A stretch of DNA of 64,000 nt from an uncultured Flavobacteriales bacterium (GCA_943788725.1 CALSRJ010000001.1:372001-436000); one strand, 5' to 3'. Shown: positions 27,001-35,052, counted from the first letter of the stretch. Made by a program: numbers and translations. Notes: generated by a model from the sequence alone, not told the origin.

Positions 27001-28526
27001 AACGCCGCATTGGGGTCTGCCATGGAAAGGCTTCCTTCAAACACTTGTTTCAGAACAGACCCGTCTACGGTAATATTTTGGAAGGAGTACCCATTGAAAT
27101 CAAAGCGATCTATTCGTCCTTCTGCTTGGATTTTCATTGTTTTAGCATCCACGCCCACTCCTGAGGCCTTTATATCCAGTGCGGTCAATCCAAACAGAGG
27201 GTCATTGACCAGTTTCCTCAAGTCAAACGACTTGGTCTTTAGTTCGCCAGAATATGCGAGCTGATCTCCTCCCGTCTTGATGTTCATATCGGCCTCCATA
27301 TTTCCTAGGGCCGTAGTGAGGTGTCCGAACGTTACAAAATCACTGATGAAGCCCATGAACTTCCCTTGAAACCCTATCGTACCCAGACGGTCTAGCTCTT
27401 CAGGCAGCGAATACATCTGAAAACCGCTCGGAGTGGGGATTCGAAGACGCTCGATGTCGGATGCACGCACTTCTAGGTGATCGATGTCTGCGTTGATGTT
27501 GAATTCATCCATGTTCGGAAGTCCCCTTAACCGAACCTTTCCGGAGAGAAAGCCGTGGTCAGCAAAGTACAAGGAGTCGATTTCACCTCGCAAGTCGCTC
27601 AAGGTTCCCGATGCCCTTCCCTTGAATTGCATGGGCGTGAGCATATTTCGGACACTCTCACTGAAAAAACCTACATCGTAATAATGGATGCGTGCCTTAG
27701 ACAGGGATGCCTCGAGGCGCACATCGGTGAAAAAGGATTTAAAGGATTGGAAATCATCAAAATACATGGAGTAACTTCCTTCCAAAACCGAGAGGTTGGC
27801 TACCACTTGTAAGTCCTTACACTCAACCCTGTCAGTCGCGAAGACAACATTGGAGTTAAGGCATCTCACACGAAACCCGCTTTGCTCCGCGAGGTGCAAT
27901 CCATGTATTGAAGCCATGATTGAATCTCCAATTTCTATGTCGCTGATTCGCCCAGAAAGCGACCGAACGGCGAGGTGATTAAAGTCTACCCTATTTCCAC
28001 CGAGAGGTTCGACCCTATTATCGTTGAAATCAAAGCGCAAGCCATCCAACGTAAGATTATCGCATGCGATTCCAAACTTCACCCGATGGGTATCGGGCGC
28101 ATCCGTCTTAAAAACATCGATCAAGAATTGCATGTTGGTTACCGAGTCGCCTTCTGGTATGTATAGGTTGTAGTAGGGATGCACCAATGTCACTTCATCC
28201 AGCGCCAAGAAGTTAGACTCCCTGTCGAATCGAGTTAGGTCGACCTTCAGGGCTTCCACATAAAGGAGCGTATCGTGCTGCTGATCTCGAATCAGCAATT
28301 CATCCAAACGCAGTGTTCGAAACGGTTCGATGTAGACTCCTCCCAATCGGATTTCAGTGTGCAATGCTTGACTGCCGAAATGAACCGCCTTTTGCACAAC
28401 AAAGTTTTGGATAGACGGAATGAAAAGCAGCAGGGCTGCTACGATCGGAATCATCAGCAACGTTGCGATGATCATCGCCAATAGCCTCAGTACCTTTTTG
28501 GTAGTTTTGTGTCGCTGTTTATTCAC
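24090..28526 (-). CDS. tamB: TamB/AsmA-like translocation and assembly protein
   Basis: About 1,478 residues. One N-terminal membrane anchor (VLRLLAMIIATLLMIPIVAA), then the family's IPSIQNFVVQKAVHF start, a very long beta-rich region of repeated short strands, and a C-terminal DUF490/TamB domain (for example LPSLPETDIANQLLDVRTTS and the final FYRREFDSF). TamB-type proteins span the periplasm as a hydrophobic groove, moving phospholipids or helping assemble outer-membrane proteins. The frame is open to 28643 and overlaps tsaD; the GTG at 28526 (VNKQRHKTTKKVLRLL) avoids overlap, with ATG 28568 as alternative. It is divergent from tsaD. No TamA/BamA gene is adjacent. Confidence 0.85.
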   Translation of the reverse strand: MNKQRHKTTKKVLRLLAMIIATLLMIPIVAALLLFIPSIQNFVVQKAVHFGSQALHTEIRLGGVYIEPFRTLRLDELLIRDQQHDTLLYVEALKVDLTRFDRESNFLALDEVTLVHPYYNLYIPEGDSVTNMQFLIDVFKTDAPDTHRVKFGIACDNLTLDGLRFDFNDNRVEPLGGNRVDFNHLAVRSLSGRISDIEIGDSIMASIHGLHLAEQSGFRVRCLNSNVVFATDRVECKDLQVVANLSVLEGSYSMYFDDFQSFKSFFTDVRLEASLSKARIHYYDVGFFSESVRNMLTPMQFKGRASGTLSDLRGEIDSLYFADHGFLSGKVRLRGLPNMDEFNINADIDHLEVRASDIERLRIPTPSGFQMYSLPEELDRLGTIGFQGKFMGFISDFVTFGHLTTALGNMEADMNIKTGGDQLAYSGELKTKSFDLRKLVNDPLFGLTALDIKASGVGVDAKTMKIQAEGRIDRFDFNGYSFQNITVDGSVLKQVFEGSLSMADPNAAFDFVGKIDAKPEVPIVNCVSRVTQLKLGPLGLVPEDTFGVVSGRMTLNMQGLNKSNLHGALTVRDFEYSSKDQKIKLDSVVLLDELLNEGHRIELMSDVGRARFAGKTSLFDLPYAFLLIAQEYAPAAVEGIELGKVDTTQVVDYDLLVYDSRQLEKFISPDFHLGGQVHITGNLRTRDAFMDVHLDTISWRYGDLAMSNQTAVVSPGGKGLRFDVNASAMALTNSFFLENLSSRSLLYSDTLESDIYWDNNTSRSDSGAVSLLAYRSEDFPMNIELNQFFARIADATWISEKQAILRSDSTRLLIQNLDIQSGLGQITCNGEVSARKDADLYFDVRHFNMAYISRFGLVSNDVHGYFNGEVNVYKLQESIVAETDLTIDSLIVDDFDIGSITGTSKYSSERKAVELNLELSYKEQRNVRVMGEYYPLRDQDQLDLEVALNQFRASIIEPFVSNYAQQLEGVINGSVSVSGNISAPKLVGAMKLKDGAVQVDYLKTYYKVPEATVSIDDDMITADWIKVLDPKGSVARLNASVYHEQFRNLNYEIFLSAENFMALNTTIADNEAYYGVANITGDVTVSGVPGFTEISVDAFTNKDTKLSIPLDDGGEIGSIDYIRFVQPKEKNKRRITEAVTLEEERNSLNLDFQLAVNDDAEIQIIFDEKIGDIIKVRGNGDMLMRIDNRGTFNMYGDYTMTGGDYLFTLQNVVNKRFTVLPGSKISWSGSPLDANVNLTANYNLRAAPINLTASVGDTSEVYKRRMPVDVKLKMEGKLLEPDISFDVDLPSLPETDIANQLLDVRTTSKQDMNEQAFALLLTNHFFAQGSGVSALGVAGQTTTYEMMSNQFSNWVSQYFDNIDFGVNYRPGDENAANQTEVNLSTELFNDKVLVEVNGSVQGNNGSSQDANNVAGEFNIEYRINKSLRARVYNEANNYNPTNLNQSPYTQGVGVFYRREFDSFLKDFFKKDKRRDITK

Positions 28527-28557
28527 CTTAGTCAAGTCATCAAAATTACGCGAAAGC

Positions 28558-29571
28558 TTGGAGCACATCACGATACTCGGTATTGAGTCCTCATGCGATG
28601 AAACGTCTGCATCGGTGCTACGCGACCGTCGCGTTTTGAGCAATTACATTGCCAATCAAGACGTGCACGAACAATACGGCGGAGTTGTACCTGAGCTCGC
28701 TTCTCGGGCCCATCAGAGCAATATTTTACCGGTGATTGATCGGGCACTTAAGGATGCTGGAATTACCCTCAAAGAAATCGATGCAATTGCCTATACCGTG
28801 GGTCCGGGGTTGATTGGAGCATTGATGGTAGGGAGCAGTTTTGCTAAGGGGCTCTCGATCAGTACTGGCAAGCCATTGATTGAAGCGCATCATATGCAAT
28901 CACACGTGCTCGCGCATTTCATTCAATCGCCCGAACAGCGCGAACCTCCTCTTCCCTTCCTTTGTTTGACGGTGAGTGGGGGTCATACGCAGATAGTGCA
29001 GGTTGACAATCCTTTAGAACAATCCGTTATCGGGAGAACACTTGATGATGCCGCCGGCGAAGCATTTGACAAAGCCGCCAAAATAATAGGCCTTCCCTAC
29101 CCCGGCGGGCCGCTAATCGATGCCCATGCAAAAGCCGGAGATCCTCACCGATTTGTGTTTCCAATTTCGGATACACCCTCCTTAAACTACAGCTTTAGTG
29201 GACTCAAAACAGCCGTACTTTACTTCGTTAGAGATCACGTAAAGAAAGATCCGGCATTTGTAGAAGAAAACCTCGCTGATATTTGCGCATCTGTCCAGCA
29301 CACCATCGTAGAAACTTTACTCCAAAAACTGCGGCTCGCCATAGCGCAAACGGGGATTCAGCACATCGGAATTGCCGGCGGTGTCTCGGCCAATAGTTTA
29401 TTAAGGCATCGTTTGTTGGAATTTGAAGACGAAGGGTGTTCGGTATACCTTCCTAAGTTCGAGTTTTGTACAGACAATGCGGCTATGATCGCAACCTATG
29501 GACACTACAAGTACATTCAACAAGCATTTGGCTCCCTTGCCACTGCTCCGAAAGCACGCATGCCTTATTAG
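28558..29571 (+). CDS. tsaD: tRNA N6-adenosine threonylcarbamoyltransferase TsaD
   Basis: About 337 residues. TsaD transfers threonylcarbamoyl to A37 of ANN-decoding tRNAs. Motifs: ILGIESSCDETSASVL, VVPELASRAHQ, the metal-binding EAHHMQSH, TVSGGHTQIV, DDAAGEAFDKAAK, IAGGVSANSLLR and FCTDNAAMIA. The frame is open from ATG 28420, but the extra 46 residues are unlike the family; a TTG at 28558 gives MEHITILGIESSCDE, the usual N-terminus. The gene starts 31 bases from the tamB GTG on the other strand, so promoters must overlap coding sequence. Confidence 0.9.
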   Translation: MEHITILGIESSCDETSASVLRDRRVLSNYIANQDVHEQYGGVVPELASRAHQSNILPVIDRALKDAGITLKEIDAIAYTVGPGLIGALMVGSSFAKGLSISTGKPLIEAHHMQSHVLAHFIQSPEQREPPLPFLCLTVSGGHTQIVQVDNPLEQSVIGRTLDDAAGEAFDKAAKIIGLPYPGGPLIDAHAKAGDPHRFVFPISDTPSLNYSFSGLKTAVLYFVRDHVKKDPAFVEENLADICASVQHTIVETLLQKLRLAIAQTGIQHIGIAGGVSANSLLRHRLLEFEDEGCSVYLPKFEFCTDNAAMIATYGHYKYIQQAFGSLATAPKARMPY

Positions 29572-30283
29572 GTGTTGGGGACTCGCTGTACTCGTATTGC
29601 TTTCGACCGCGACGCTTTCCTTTGCGCAATCAAATCCTCCAAGACCTACTCTTATCTCAAAGGAGCCCGTGATAGAGGCGAAACGCTTCTACGCTAAATT
29701 CAATCCCATCCCTATCCTTCACGGCCCGATTCCCAATACTTCGGAATACAGACTCGGCTTTGAGGTCGTAGGTGGCGAGCGATTTTCTTACCAAGTAGTA
29801 GGGAGCTACCTAAACCGGTCGTTGCTCATCAATGCCCTCGCCGACGACAGCATCAAGGCACAAGCGAGTCAGTATGAATTTCCTGGATACCGCTTTCAAT
29901 TGCAAGCTCGCTACTATTTGATCAAGATGAGCGATGGGAAATCGATGAAGGAATTGATGACGCCCAGTGGCATCTACGTTGCCATACATACATCCTACGC
30001 CGCGGCAACTTGGAAACCAAAAGATCAAAATTTCCCGCGTCAGGAATGGACCAATTTCACTTTGAACGGATTGGTCGGAGTTCAGCTGATGGCTGACGAC
30101 GATTTTGGATTAGATATGTTCTTCGGACTCGGCTATAAGGAAAACAGATCCTACCTTACAGATTATCGGCAAAGGACTACTGCCGTTGACCTAAAGGAAG
30201 CATTCGGAGGCGCCCTCGGTGAATACATCGCCTCCCCGATTAAGGTCAGCTGCGGTTTTCATTTGGTTTTCGGAATCTTATAG
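29498..30283 (+). CDS. Exported protein of unknown function, possibly outer-membrane
   Basis: Up to 261 residues. A hydrophobic signal (GLAVLVLLSTATLSFA, cleavage before Q) is followed by alternating strands such as EYRLGFEVVGGERFSYQVVG, FQLQARYYLI and GIYVAIHTSYAAATW, consistent with a small beta-barrel (DUF3575-like in general shape, not demonstrated). ATG 29498 lies inside the end of tsaD; TTG codons at 29528 and 29537 are alternative starts, so the N-terminus is uncertain. It follows tsaD on the same strand and precedes the Hpt gene by about 20 bases. Confidence 0.55.
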   Translation: MDTTSTFNKHLAPLPLLRKHACLIRCWGLAVLVLLSTATLSFAQSNPPRPTLISKEPVIEAKRFYAKFNPIPILHGPIPNTSEYRLGFEVVGGERFSYQVVGSYLNRSLLINALADDSIKAQASQYEFPGYRFQLQARYYLIKMSDGKSMKELMTPSGIYVAIHTSYAAATWKPKDQNFPRQEWTNFTLNGLVGVQLMADDDFGLDMFFGLGYKENRSYLTDYRQRTTAVDLKEAFGGALGEYIASPIKVSCGFHLVFGIL

Positions 30284-30305
30284 GAAAGCCGTTAAGTTTG
30301 CACGC

Positions 30306-30644
30306 ATGGCGCATTTGAACCTCACCTACATCAAAGAAAATGTTTCAGACGACCCTGAATTTATCGGGCAGGTTTTGGATGTGTTTCTTCTGGGGCTTGA
30401 GCAAGACGTACCCGTGCTCGAGCAGGCGGTAAATTCAGTCGATCACGACGCCATTCGTAAAGCGTCGCACAAAGTAAAGTCCGGATTCAGAAGCTTGGGA
30501 ATGACGCGAATGACCGCGTTCCTGCAGGGACTGGAAGACATGGGAAAGGATGAAAAGCCCAGTTCAGAGATCCGTGAAAAATTTGAAGCCTTCCTATCCT
30601 TGCTTCCCGAAGTAAAAAGTGAGATTGCTGACTATCAACTGTAA
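30306..30644 (+). CDS. Histidine phosphotransfer (Hpt) domain protein
   Basis: 112 residues from ATG 30306; an upstream ATG at 30219 would overlap the preceding gene and add unlike sequence. A single four-helix Hpt domain: DPEFIGQVLDVFLLGLEQDV, then KASHKVKSGFRSLGM, whose H55 is the expected phospho-acceptor (family HxxKGxxxxxG; here HKVKSGFRSLG), then LQGLEDMGKDE. Hpt proteins relay phosphate between hybrid kinases and response regulators. No kinase or regulator gene is nearby, so its partner is elsewhere. Confidence 0.8.
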   Translation: MAHLNLTYIKENVSDDPEFIGQVLDVFLLGLEQDVPVLEQAVNSVDHDAIRKASHKVKSGFRSLGMTRMTAFLQGLEDMGKDEKPSSEIREKFEAFLSLLPEVKSEIADYQL

Positions 30645-30658
30645 TCTTCATTCGGAAA

Positions 30659-31465
30659 TCACTGTTTGACTGATATGGCCTCCACCAAGTTGTTCGTAAA
30701 CCTAGCAGCAAGGTCAAGGTCTTCGGCGTTATCGGCAGTGTGGGTAATATTCTCCGCTCGAATATCGATGCCTTCATCGCCTTGGTAAAAAACCTTCTCC
30801 CAATCCAATTGGAGCACCACTTCTGACTCCGAATCCATTTCAGCTGAGAAGAGAACCTTGCGCTCAATATTAGGGCGATACAATTGGTCCAAACCCGAAT
30901 GGAAGATCACATCGTGGTCAAAATTATCCCCACCAGTTGTATCCATCTTGGCCTCTAAAATCACAAAACGATACATCGACGCCCATGACCAGTACATGTT
31001 GCTGTAGATGCTCAAAGCCTCATCATTGTCATAAGTGGCAGGGTCAATACCATTGAGGTCACCGGGCACACCTAGGCCAAACTCAATGGCCGAATAGGTT
31101 CCTTTTGGTAAGGCGTAGCTGTACACATTTGGCCATTGTGGGGTAGTGATTGCTGCGTCTATGGGTTTATGGTCAAACAGCTCAATTTCTGAGACGGCCG
31201 CTCGACCTCCATTATCATCGATGAACGTAATGTCAGCCAAATAGAATTTGAGGGCGACTAACTTCACTCGATTTCCCTCTGCATCCGTAAACTCATCATC
31301 AATGCTATAGACCGAACCTTGGCTAACGAGTTCAGACCGAATGGAAACGATCGGATCCTTTTCTACGGGTTGCGGCGCTGGCGGATCTTCTTTGCAAGCC
31401 CCAAAATTCAACAGAATTGAAAGTGCGAAGAGTCCTAATAAGCTATGAACGAAACGTTTAATCAA
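30659..31465 (-). CDS. MbnP-like lipoprotein, second of a pair
   Basis: 268 residues. A lipoprotein signal with cysteine near residue 24 (LLNFGACKED). The body matches MbnP-type proteins: LVALKFYLADITFID, then AIEFGLGVPGDLNG, then NMYWSWASMYRFVILEAK and DHDVIFHSG. In the methanobactin/CorA-MopE group such proteins bind copper, and a tryptophan of the conserved region can be oxidised by the partner di-haem enzyme MbnH. No MbnH gene is in the window. The start overlaps the end of the upstream paralogue by eight bases, so the pair is one operon. Copper function here is inferred. Confidence 0.72.
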   Translation of the reverse strand: MIKRFVHSLLGLFALSILLNFGACKEDPPAPQPVEKDPIVSIRSELVSQGSVYSIDDEFTDAEGNRVKLVALKFYLADITFIDDNGGRAAVSEIELFDHKPIDAAITTPQWPNVYSYALPKGTYSAIEFGLGVPGDLNGIDPATYDNDEALSIYSNMYWSWASMYRFVILEAKMDTTGGDNFDHDVIFHSGLDQLYRPNIERKVLFSAEMDSESEVVLQLDWEKVFYQGDEGIDIRAENITHTADNAEDLDLAARFTNNLVEAISVKQ

Positions 31466-32285
31466 GAGTAAAAGCTTCTTTGGTGTTCTCTGTAATCTTC
31501 ATTGCAAGCGGCATATTATCCATGGTATGCGTGACCAATTCAGCCGTGAAATCAACATTGGATAGCACTTGCTTGAAATCAAGGTTGAGGTGGACGATGA
31601 CCTTCCCATCTTCCACCGTCAATTCTTCCATGGGGATCTCAACGGTTCTTAAAAGAGCATTCATACCAGTGTGGTATTCAAATTTTTGAAGATCAGACCC
31701 ATCCGCGGATGCAGAAGCATCTACCATGCCCTCGATGGTCACAAAACGATAGCCTGACGCCCATGACCAATACATGGTCGGCGACTTAGGAGCGAACGGT
31801 CCGCTCAACTTTGTACTAGGATCCAATCCTACGTTCCTGCACGAGTCTACGCCTACGTTGAAGCGAATGGCCGTGACGTTTGCGTCTGCATTGGGAAGAA
31901 AGGATCCCGTATACGTTCGATCTGATTCTAACATCAAATGTGCGTCTTGCTCCCGCTCCACACAATCATTCGTGCCGTTCCCTAATAGACCAGCCTTACC
32001 ATCCACCACAAAGGCCATTTCCGTTAAGTAGACGCCGAAATAGTCGATTTGTAGAGAGCGGCCGTCATCCGTGGTCAACCGTGTAGGGTTTGCTCCAGAC
32101 GTCACAGCGACATCACCATAACTAGTAGTGAAGGAAACTTCAACAGGAACAGGTTCCCAGACACAAGCTTCTACCGAAGTTCCCTCGGGATCATAATTAA
32201 AGGCTAAGGGATCATTGCACCCGTCCTTTTTACATCCTTGCGCGGACATTAAGACAACCACAGCGAAATAGAAGAGTCTGTCCAT
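31458..32285 (-). CDS. MbnP-like lipoprotein, first of a pair
   Basis: 275 residues. Short signal with lipobox cysteine near residue 18 (LMSAQGCKKDG), followed by CNDPLAFNYDPEGT, which resembles a small Cys-containing motif often seen at the N-terminus of Bacteroidota surface lipoproteins. The core keeps the MbnP pattern: IDYFGVYLTEMAFVVDG, AIRFNVGVDSCRN, TMYWSWASGYRFVTIEG and KFEYHTGMN. It overlaps its downstream paralogue by eight bases; the two are clearly related but well diverged. The copper or oxidised-Trp role is known only from other members. Confidence 0.72.
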   Translation of the reverse strand: MDRLFYFAVVVLMSAQGCKKDGCNDPLAFNYDPEGTSVEACVWEPVPVEVSFTTSYGDVAVTSGANPTRLTTDDGRSLQIDYFGVYLTEMAFVVDGKAGLLGNGTNDCVEREQDAHLMLESDRTYTGSFLPNADANVTAIRFNVGVDSCRNVGLDPSTKLSGPFAPKSPTMYWSWASGYRFVTIEGMVDASASADGSDLQKFEYHTGMNALLRTVEIPMEELTVEDGKVIVHLNLDFKQVLSNVDFTAELVTHTMDNMPLAMKITENTKEAFTLD

Positions 32286-32427
32286 ATAGAAGATTGTTTA
32301 TTCGTAAGACGCAGCGTGCAAACATAGGTCACATAAACATCACAAATATCTTCCTGTTAAACCAACGTTAAAAGGACTTTTATCACAGAGCAATTTTGAA
32401 TTGCTTTGAAGCATATTACAAATCATC

Positions 32428-33897
32428 ATGAGACACCTCTTCCTCGCTACCCTCATCACCCTCTCTTCGGCTTCGTTATTTGGTCAAGAGCCCATTCGGA
32501 ATTACGATTTCACCTTCAAAATCTCCGGATTGAGCGACAGCACTGACAGCGTGGTGTACATGGCCAATTACTACGGAGGAAAACAGTATTATTTTGACAC
32601 GGGATTGGTCGAGAATGGCAATACCGTCCACTTCACAGGAGACGAGATCGGCGGGGGCATCTACTCGATCATCATGTCAGACCGTAAGTCTTATTTCGAA
32701 TTCGTGGTGAACGAGCCAAAGATTGAAATGGAGACCCGAGCAGGCGATTATGTGAAGAACATGAAGGTGAAGACATCCGTTGAAAATCAGAGTTTTTACG
32801 AATACCTCCTATTCATCAACGACAAGTCAAAGCGCGTGCAAGACTTACGCGAAAAATTAGAGAATACAGAAGGCACGGAAAAGGAAAAGGTAAAAGAGGA
32901 ACTCCAAAAGATTGACGCAGAGGTAGTGACGTTTAAAACCGGGTTTATTCAAGGTCACCCTGACCTGTTCATCTCCAAGGTTTTTGCCGCTTCCGAAGAG
33001 CCAAACATTCCGGATTATAAGGAGATTGAAGACGAAAAGGAAAGAAGCCGAAGGCGATACGTCGAGTTCAAGAAAGGCTACTTGTCTACCATGGACTTCA
33101 GCGATGAGCGCTTGCTGAGAACGCCCGTATTCCATAATAAGCTCAACTACTACATTGCCAAGCTCACCCCTCAGCTTCCAGATAGCATCATCGCTGCCGC
33201 TGATATGTTGGTGGGAATGACCAATGGAAATAAAGAGACCAAGAAGTACATTGTACACACCATCACCAGTAAGTACGAAGATTCAAAGGTCATGGGCATG
33301 GACGCGATTCTCGTGCACATGGGGCAGACGTACTATTGTCCCGATAAAGCTTGGTGGTTGAGTGAGGATAAACTCGAGAAATTTTGTGAACGTGTCGATG
33401 CGATGGAACCTCTTCTGATCGGCAAAATCGCCCCCAACCTGATCCTTCAAGACACGGCTGAAGAGTGGGTAAACATGTATGAGCTCAAGGCTAATTATAC
33501 CATTCTGTACTTCTGGGATTCTGGCTGTGGACATTGTAAGAAAGTGACCCCGAAGCTGCTCGATTTTTATGCTGAATACAAGGATAAAGGTGTTGAAGTA
33601 TATGCGATTGGAACCGAATTTGAAACAGAGGATTGGAAAAAGTACGTACGTAAGAACGGCCTCGTATGGCTCAACGTTTCAGACACCCCAGAAGCCAATG
33701 AGAATGCACATGACTTGATCTTCAAGGGAGTAACGACCCTAGAGAGTATGAATTTTCGTGATACCTACGACATCTTCAGCACACCGAAGGTGTTTGTGCT
33801 CGACGTAGACAAGCGCATCATTGCAACCAAGCTTTCACCCGAGCAAATCGGAGAGTTCATTGAGAACCACTCAAAAGAACAGGCGGATAAGGGATGA
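32428..33897 (+). CDS. Exported thioredoxin-fold protein (TlpA-like, DUF4369/DUF5106-like)
   Basis: 489 residues. Signal peptide MRHLFLATLITLSSASLFG, a beta-rich DUF4369-like N-terminal domain (KISGLSDSTDSVVYMANYYG), a charged helical middle (about 130-330) resembling DUF5106, and a C-terminal thioredoxin domain with the CxxC active site in YFWDSGCGHCKKVTPKLLDF and cis-Pro region STPKVFVLD. It should act as a periplasmic thiol-disulfide oxidoreductase; substrate unknown. Its 3' end overlaps the convergent methyltransferase gene by 27 bases. Confidence 0.85.
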   Translation: MRHLFLATLITLSSASLFGQEPIRNYDFTFKISGLSDSTDSVVYMANYYGGKQYYFDTGLVENGNTVHFTGDEIGGGIYSIIMSDRKSYFEFVVNEPKIEMETRAGDYVKNMKVKTSVENQSFYEYLLFINDKSKRVQDLREKLENTEGTEKEKVKEELQKIDAEVVTFKTGFIQGHPDLFISKVFAASEEPNIPDYKEIEDEKERSRRRYVEFKKGYLSTMDFSDERLLRTPVFHNKLNYYIAKLTPQLPDSIIAAADMLVGMTNGNKETKKYIVHTITSKYEDSKVMGMDAILVHMGQTYYCPDKAWWLSEDKLEKFCERVDAMEPLLIGKIAPNLILQDTAEEWVNMYELKANYTILYFWDSGCGHCKKVTPKLLDFYAEYKDKGVEVYAIGTEFETEDWKKYVRKNGLVWLNVSDTPEANENAHDLIFKGVTTLESMNFRDTYDIFSTPKVFVLDVDKRIIATKLSPEQIGEFIENHSKEQADKG

Positions 33898-34650
33898 TGG
33901 AAAGCGAATACTAAAATCTTCCTTTGCCTGAGGTTTTCCCATCCAGGCTATACCTAAAAAGAAAAGATCGATCGTCACGGTGACGTTTCGGTCTTTTTTG
34001 ATTTCAGCCCATGCTCGCTTCATTCCGGGAGACCAGTAGATGTCGTGAAAAATGATCGCCCCCCCCCCATTCATCTTACTTTTAACCAACTCGAAATACC
34101 TCAAGGTTGGTTCGTAGCGATGGTCGCCGTCAACGAACACCACATCATAGCCTCCTTGATCGCTCGATAAGTATGCTTCGAATGAGGCATTCACCACGCG
34201 TGCATTATCCAGTCCCAAGGCGGACATGGCCTTTTGTGCATAAGCCGCTAATCCATGGTTGCCCTCCACTCCAATGCATTCCGCTGAAGGCGCACCTGAG
34301 GCCATGCAAGCTAGTGACTTTCCCAGATTGGTTCCCAGTTCCAGCACCTTCTTGGGCTGACTTCGATGCACGAAGCGATGCAATAAAGCGGCTTGCACAT
34401 CTATAATTGCCGCTGTTCGGGCGTATTGCGCAACAGAAACTTCCGTGTGAGCATCCTTTCCTAGGTCCTCCCCTTTGATCAAGCGTAGGTCCTTCTTTGC
34501 CGCGGCATAGTGATCAAGAATGGCTTTCGAAACTTCTGGTTGATCCGCATAGATGCACGTATCGATCAACGCATATACGGAGGGGGAATGCACTCCGTGC
34601 CTGGTTTTAGATCGGATACGATGGATCAAATAATCGATGAATGTTTGCAT
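33871..34650 (-). CDS. Class I SAM-dependent methyltransferase
   Basis: 259 residues from ATG 34650 (MQTFIDYLIHRIRS). SAM motif I is KVLELGTNLGKSLACMA, followed by CIGVEGN, a DVVFVDGDHRYE motif and GAIIFHDIYWSPGMK, resembling O-methyltransferase-like members of the class. Substrate unknown. The open frame extends upstream to 34911, but that part is the translation of a repeat-bearing intergenic region and is not protein-like. The glycine stretch before AIIFHD is encoded by ten consecutive G (C at 34059-34068), a potentially unstable tract. Confidence 0.82.
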   Translation of the reverse strand: MQTFIDYLIHRIRSKTRHGVHSPSVYALIDTCIYADQPEVSKAILDHYAAAKKDLRLIKGEDLGKDAHTEVSVAQYARTAAIIDVQAALLHRFVHRSQPKKVLELGTNLGKSLACMASGAPSAECIGVEGNHGLAAYAQKAMSALGLDNARVVNASFEAYLSSDQGGYDVVFVDGDHRYEPTLRYFELVKSKMNGGGAIIFHDIYWSPGMKRAWAEIKKDRNVTVTIDLFFLGIAWMGKPQAKEDFSIRFPSSLIRLFF

Positions 34651-34712
34651 GTTGCTCACGCGGCAAAGATGTGAGATTTGTCTTTGCTTATGGAAGAACA
34701 ATCTGCCGTTAC

Positions 34713-34757
34713 TGGTCGCTGGACCAGGTTTGGCCGTGAAGGGAATGCAGGCCTTGC
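34713..34757. repeat. 45-bp direct repeat, copy A
   Basis: This 45-base stretch, from TGGTCGCTGGACCAGG to AGGCCTTGC, is repeated exactly at 34851-34895, 138 bases further on. It lies in the non-coding region upstream of the methyltransferase. It looks like a copy of a dispersed intergenic repeat, but only these two copies were found here. Confidence 0.8.
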
Positions 34758-34850
34758 GCGCTTTGCTTGCTGAGGCCTTTTTCTTATTGCCTTCGCTCGA
34801 GCAAGCTCGGCTTGTCAAACCTTCATCCCTCAGACTGGAGTAGCTCCCGT

Positions 34851-34895
34851 TGGTCGCTGGACCAGGTTTGGCCGTGAAGGGAATGCAGGCCTTGC
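34851..34895. repeat. 45-bp direct repeat, copy B, abutting the tRNA-like att core
   Basis: Exact second copy of the repeat at 34713-34757. Its last five bases (CTTGC) are also the first five of the 26-bp tRNA-derived core at 34891, so the two repeats are fused without a gap. Confidence 0.8.
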
Positions 34896-34916
34896 AACAC
34901 ACGCCCCTCAAGCGTG
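34891..34916. other. Distal att core (26 bp, tRNA-Leu anticodon-arm fragment)
   Basis: Identical to bases 35991-36016 inside the tRNA gene. Outside the core, the expected displaced 3' half of the tRNA is absent; the 45-bp repeat takes its place. Confidence 0.7.
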
Positions 34917-35027
34917 ATATTGTTGTTACCTGGTACTATTCTTTTCGTTGCTATTAGTCACTTTGTTGAGTATTTAAAGGGCTTAGGAGTTGCCTAAATT
35001 TATGGTTATTTAGCTTAATCTACTATT

Positions 35028-35052
35028 TTTGTATGCAAATAGTATGCAAATG
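35028..35052. promoter_or_regulatory. Putative integrase arm-type site, left copy
   Basis: A 25-base motif: TTT, then GTATGCAAATA and GTATGCAAATG in tandem. It is repeated exactly at 35877-35901. It overlaps the start codon of the integrase fragment. The arm-site role is inferred from its symmetrical placement relative to the two cores. Confidence 0.6.

Noticed and set aside
28420-28557. ATG 28420 as the tsaD start
   Set aside because: It would add 46 residues unlike TsaD and run antisense through the tamB membrane anchor.
34651-34911. N-terminal extension of the methyltransferase frame (87 residues)
   Set aside because: It translates the 45-bp repeats and the att core, contains two copies of the same peptide, and precedes a normal start at ATG 34650.
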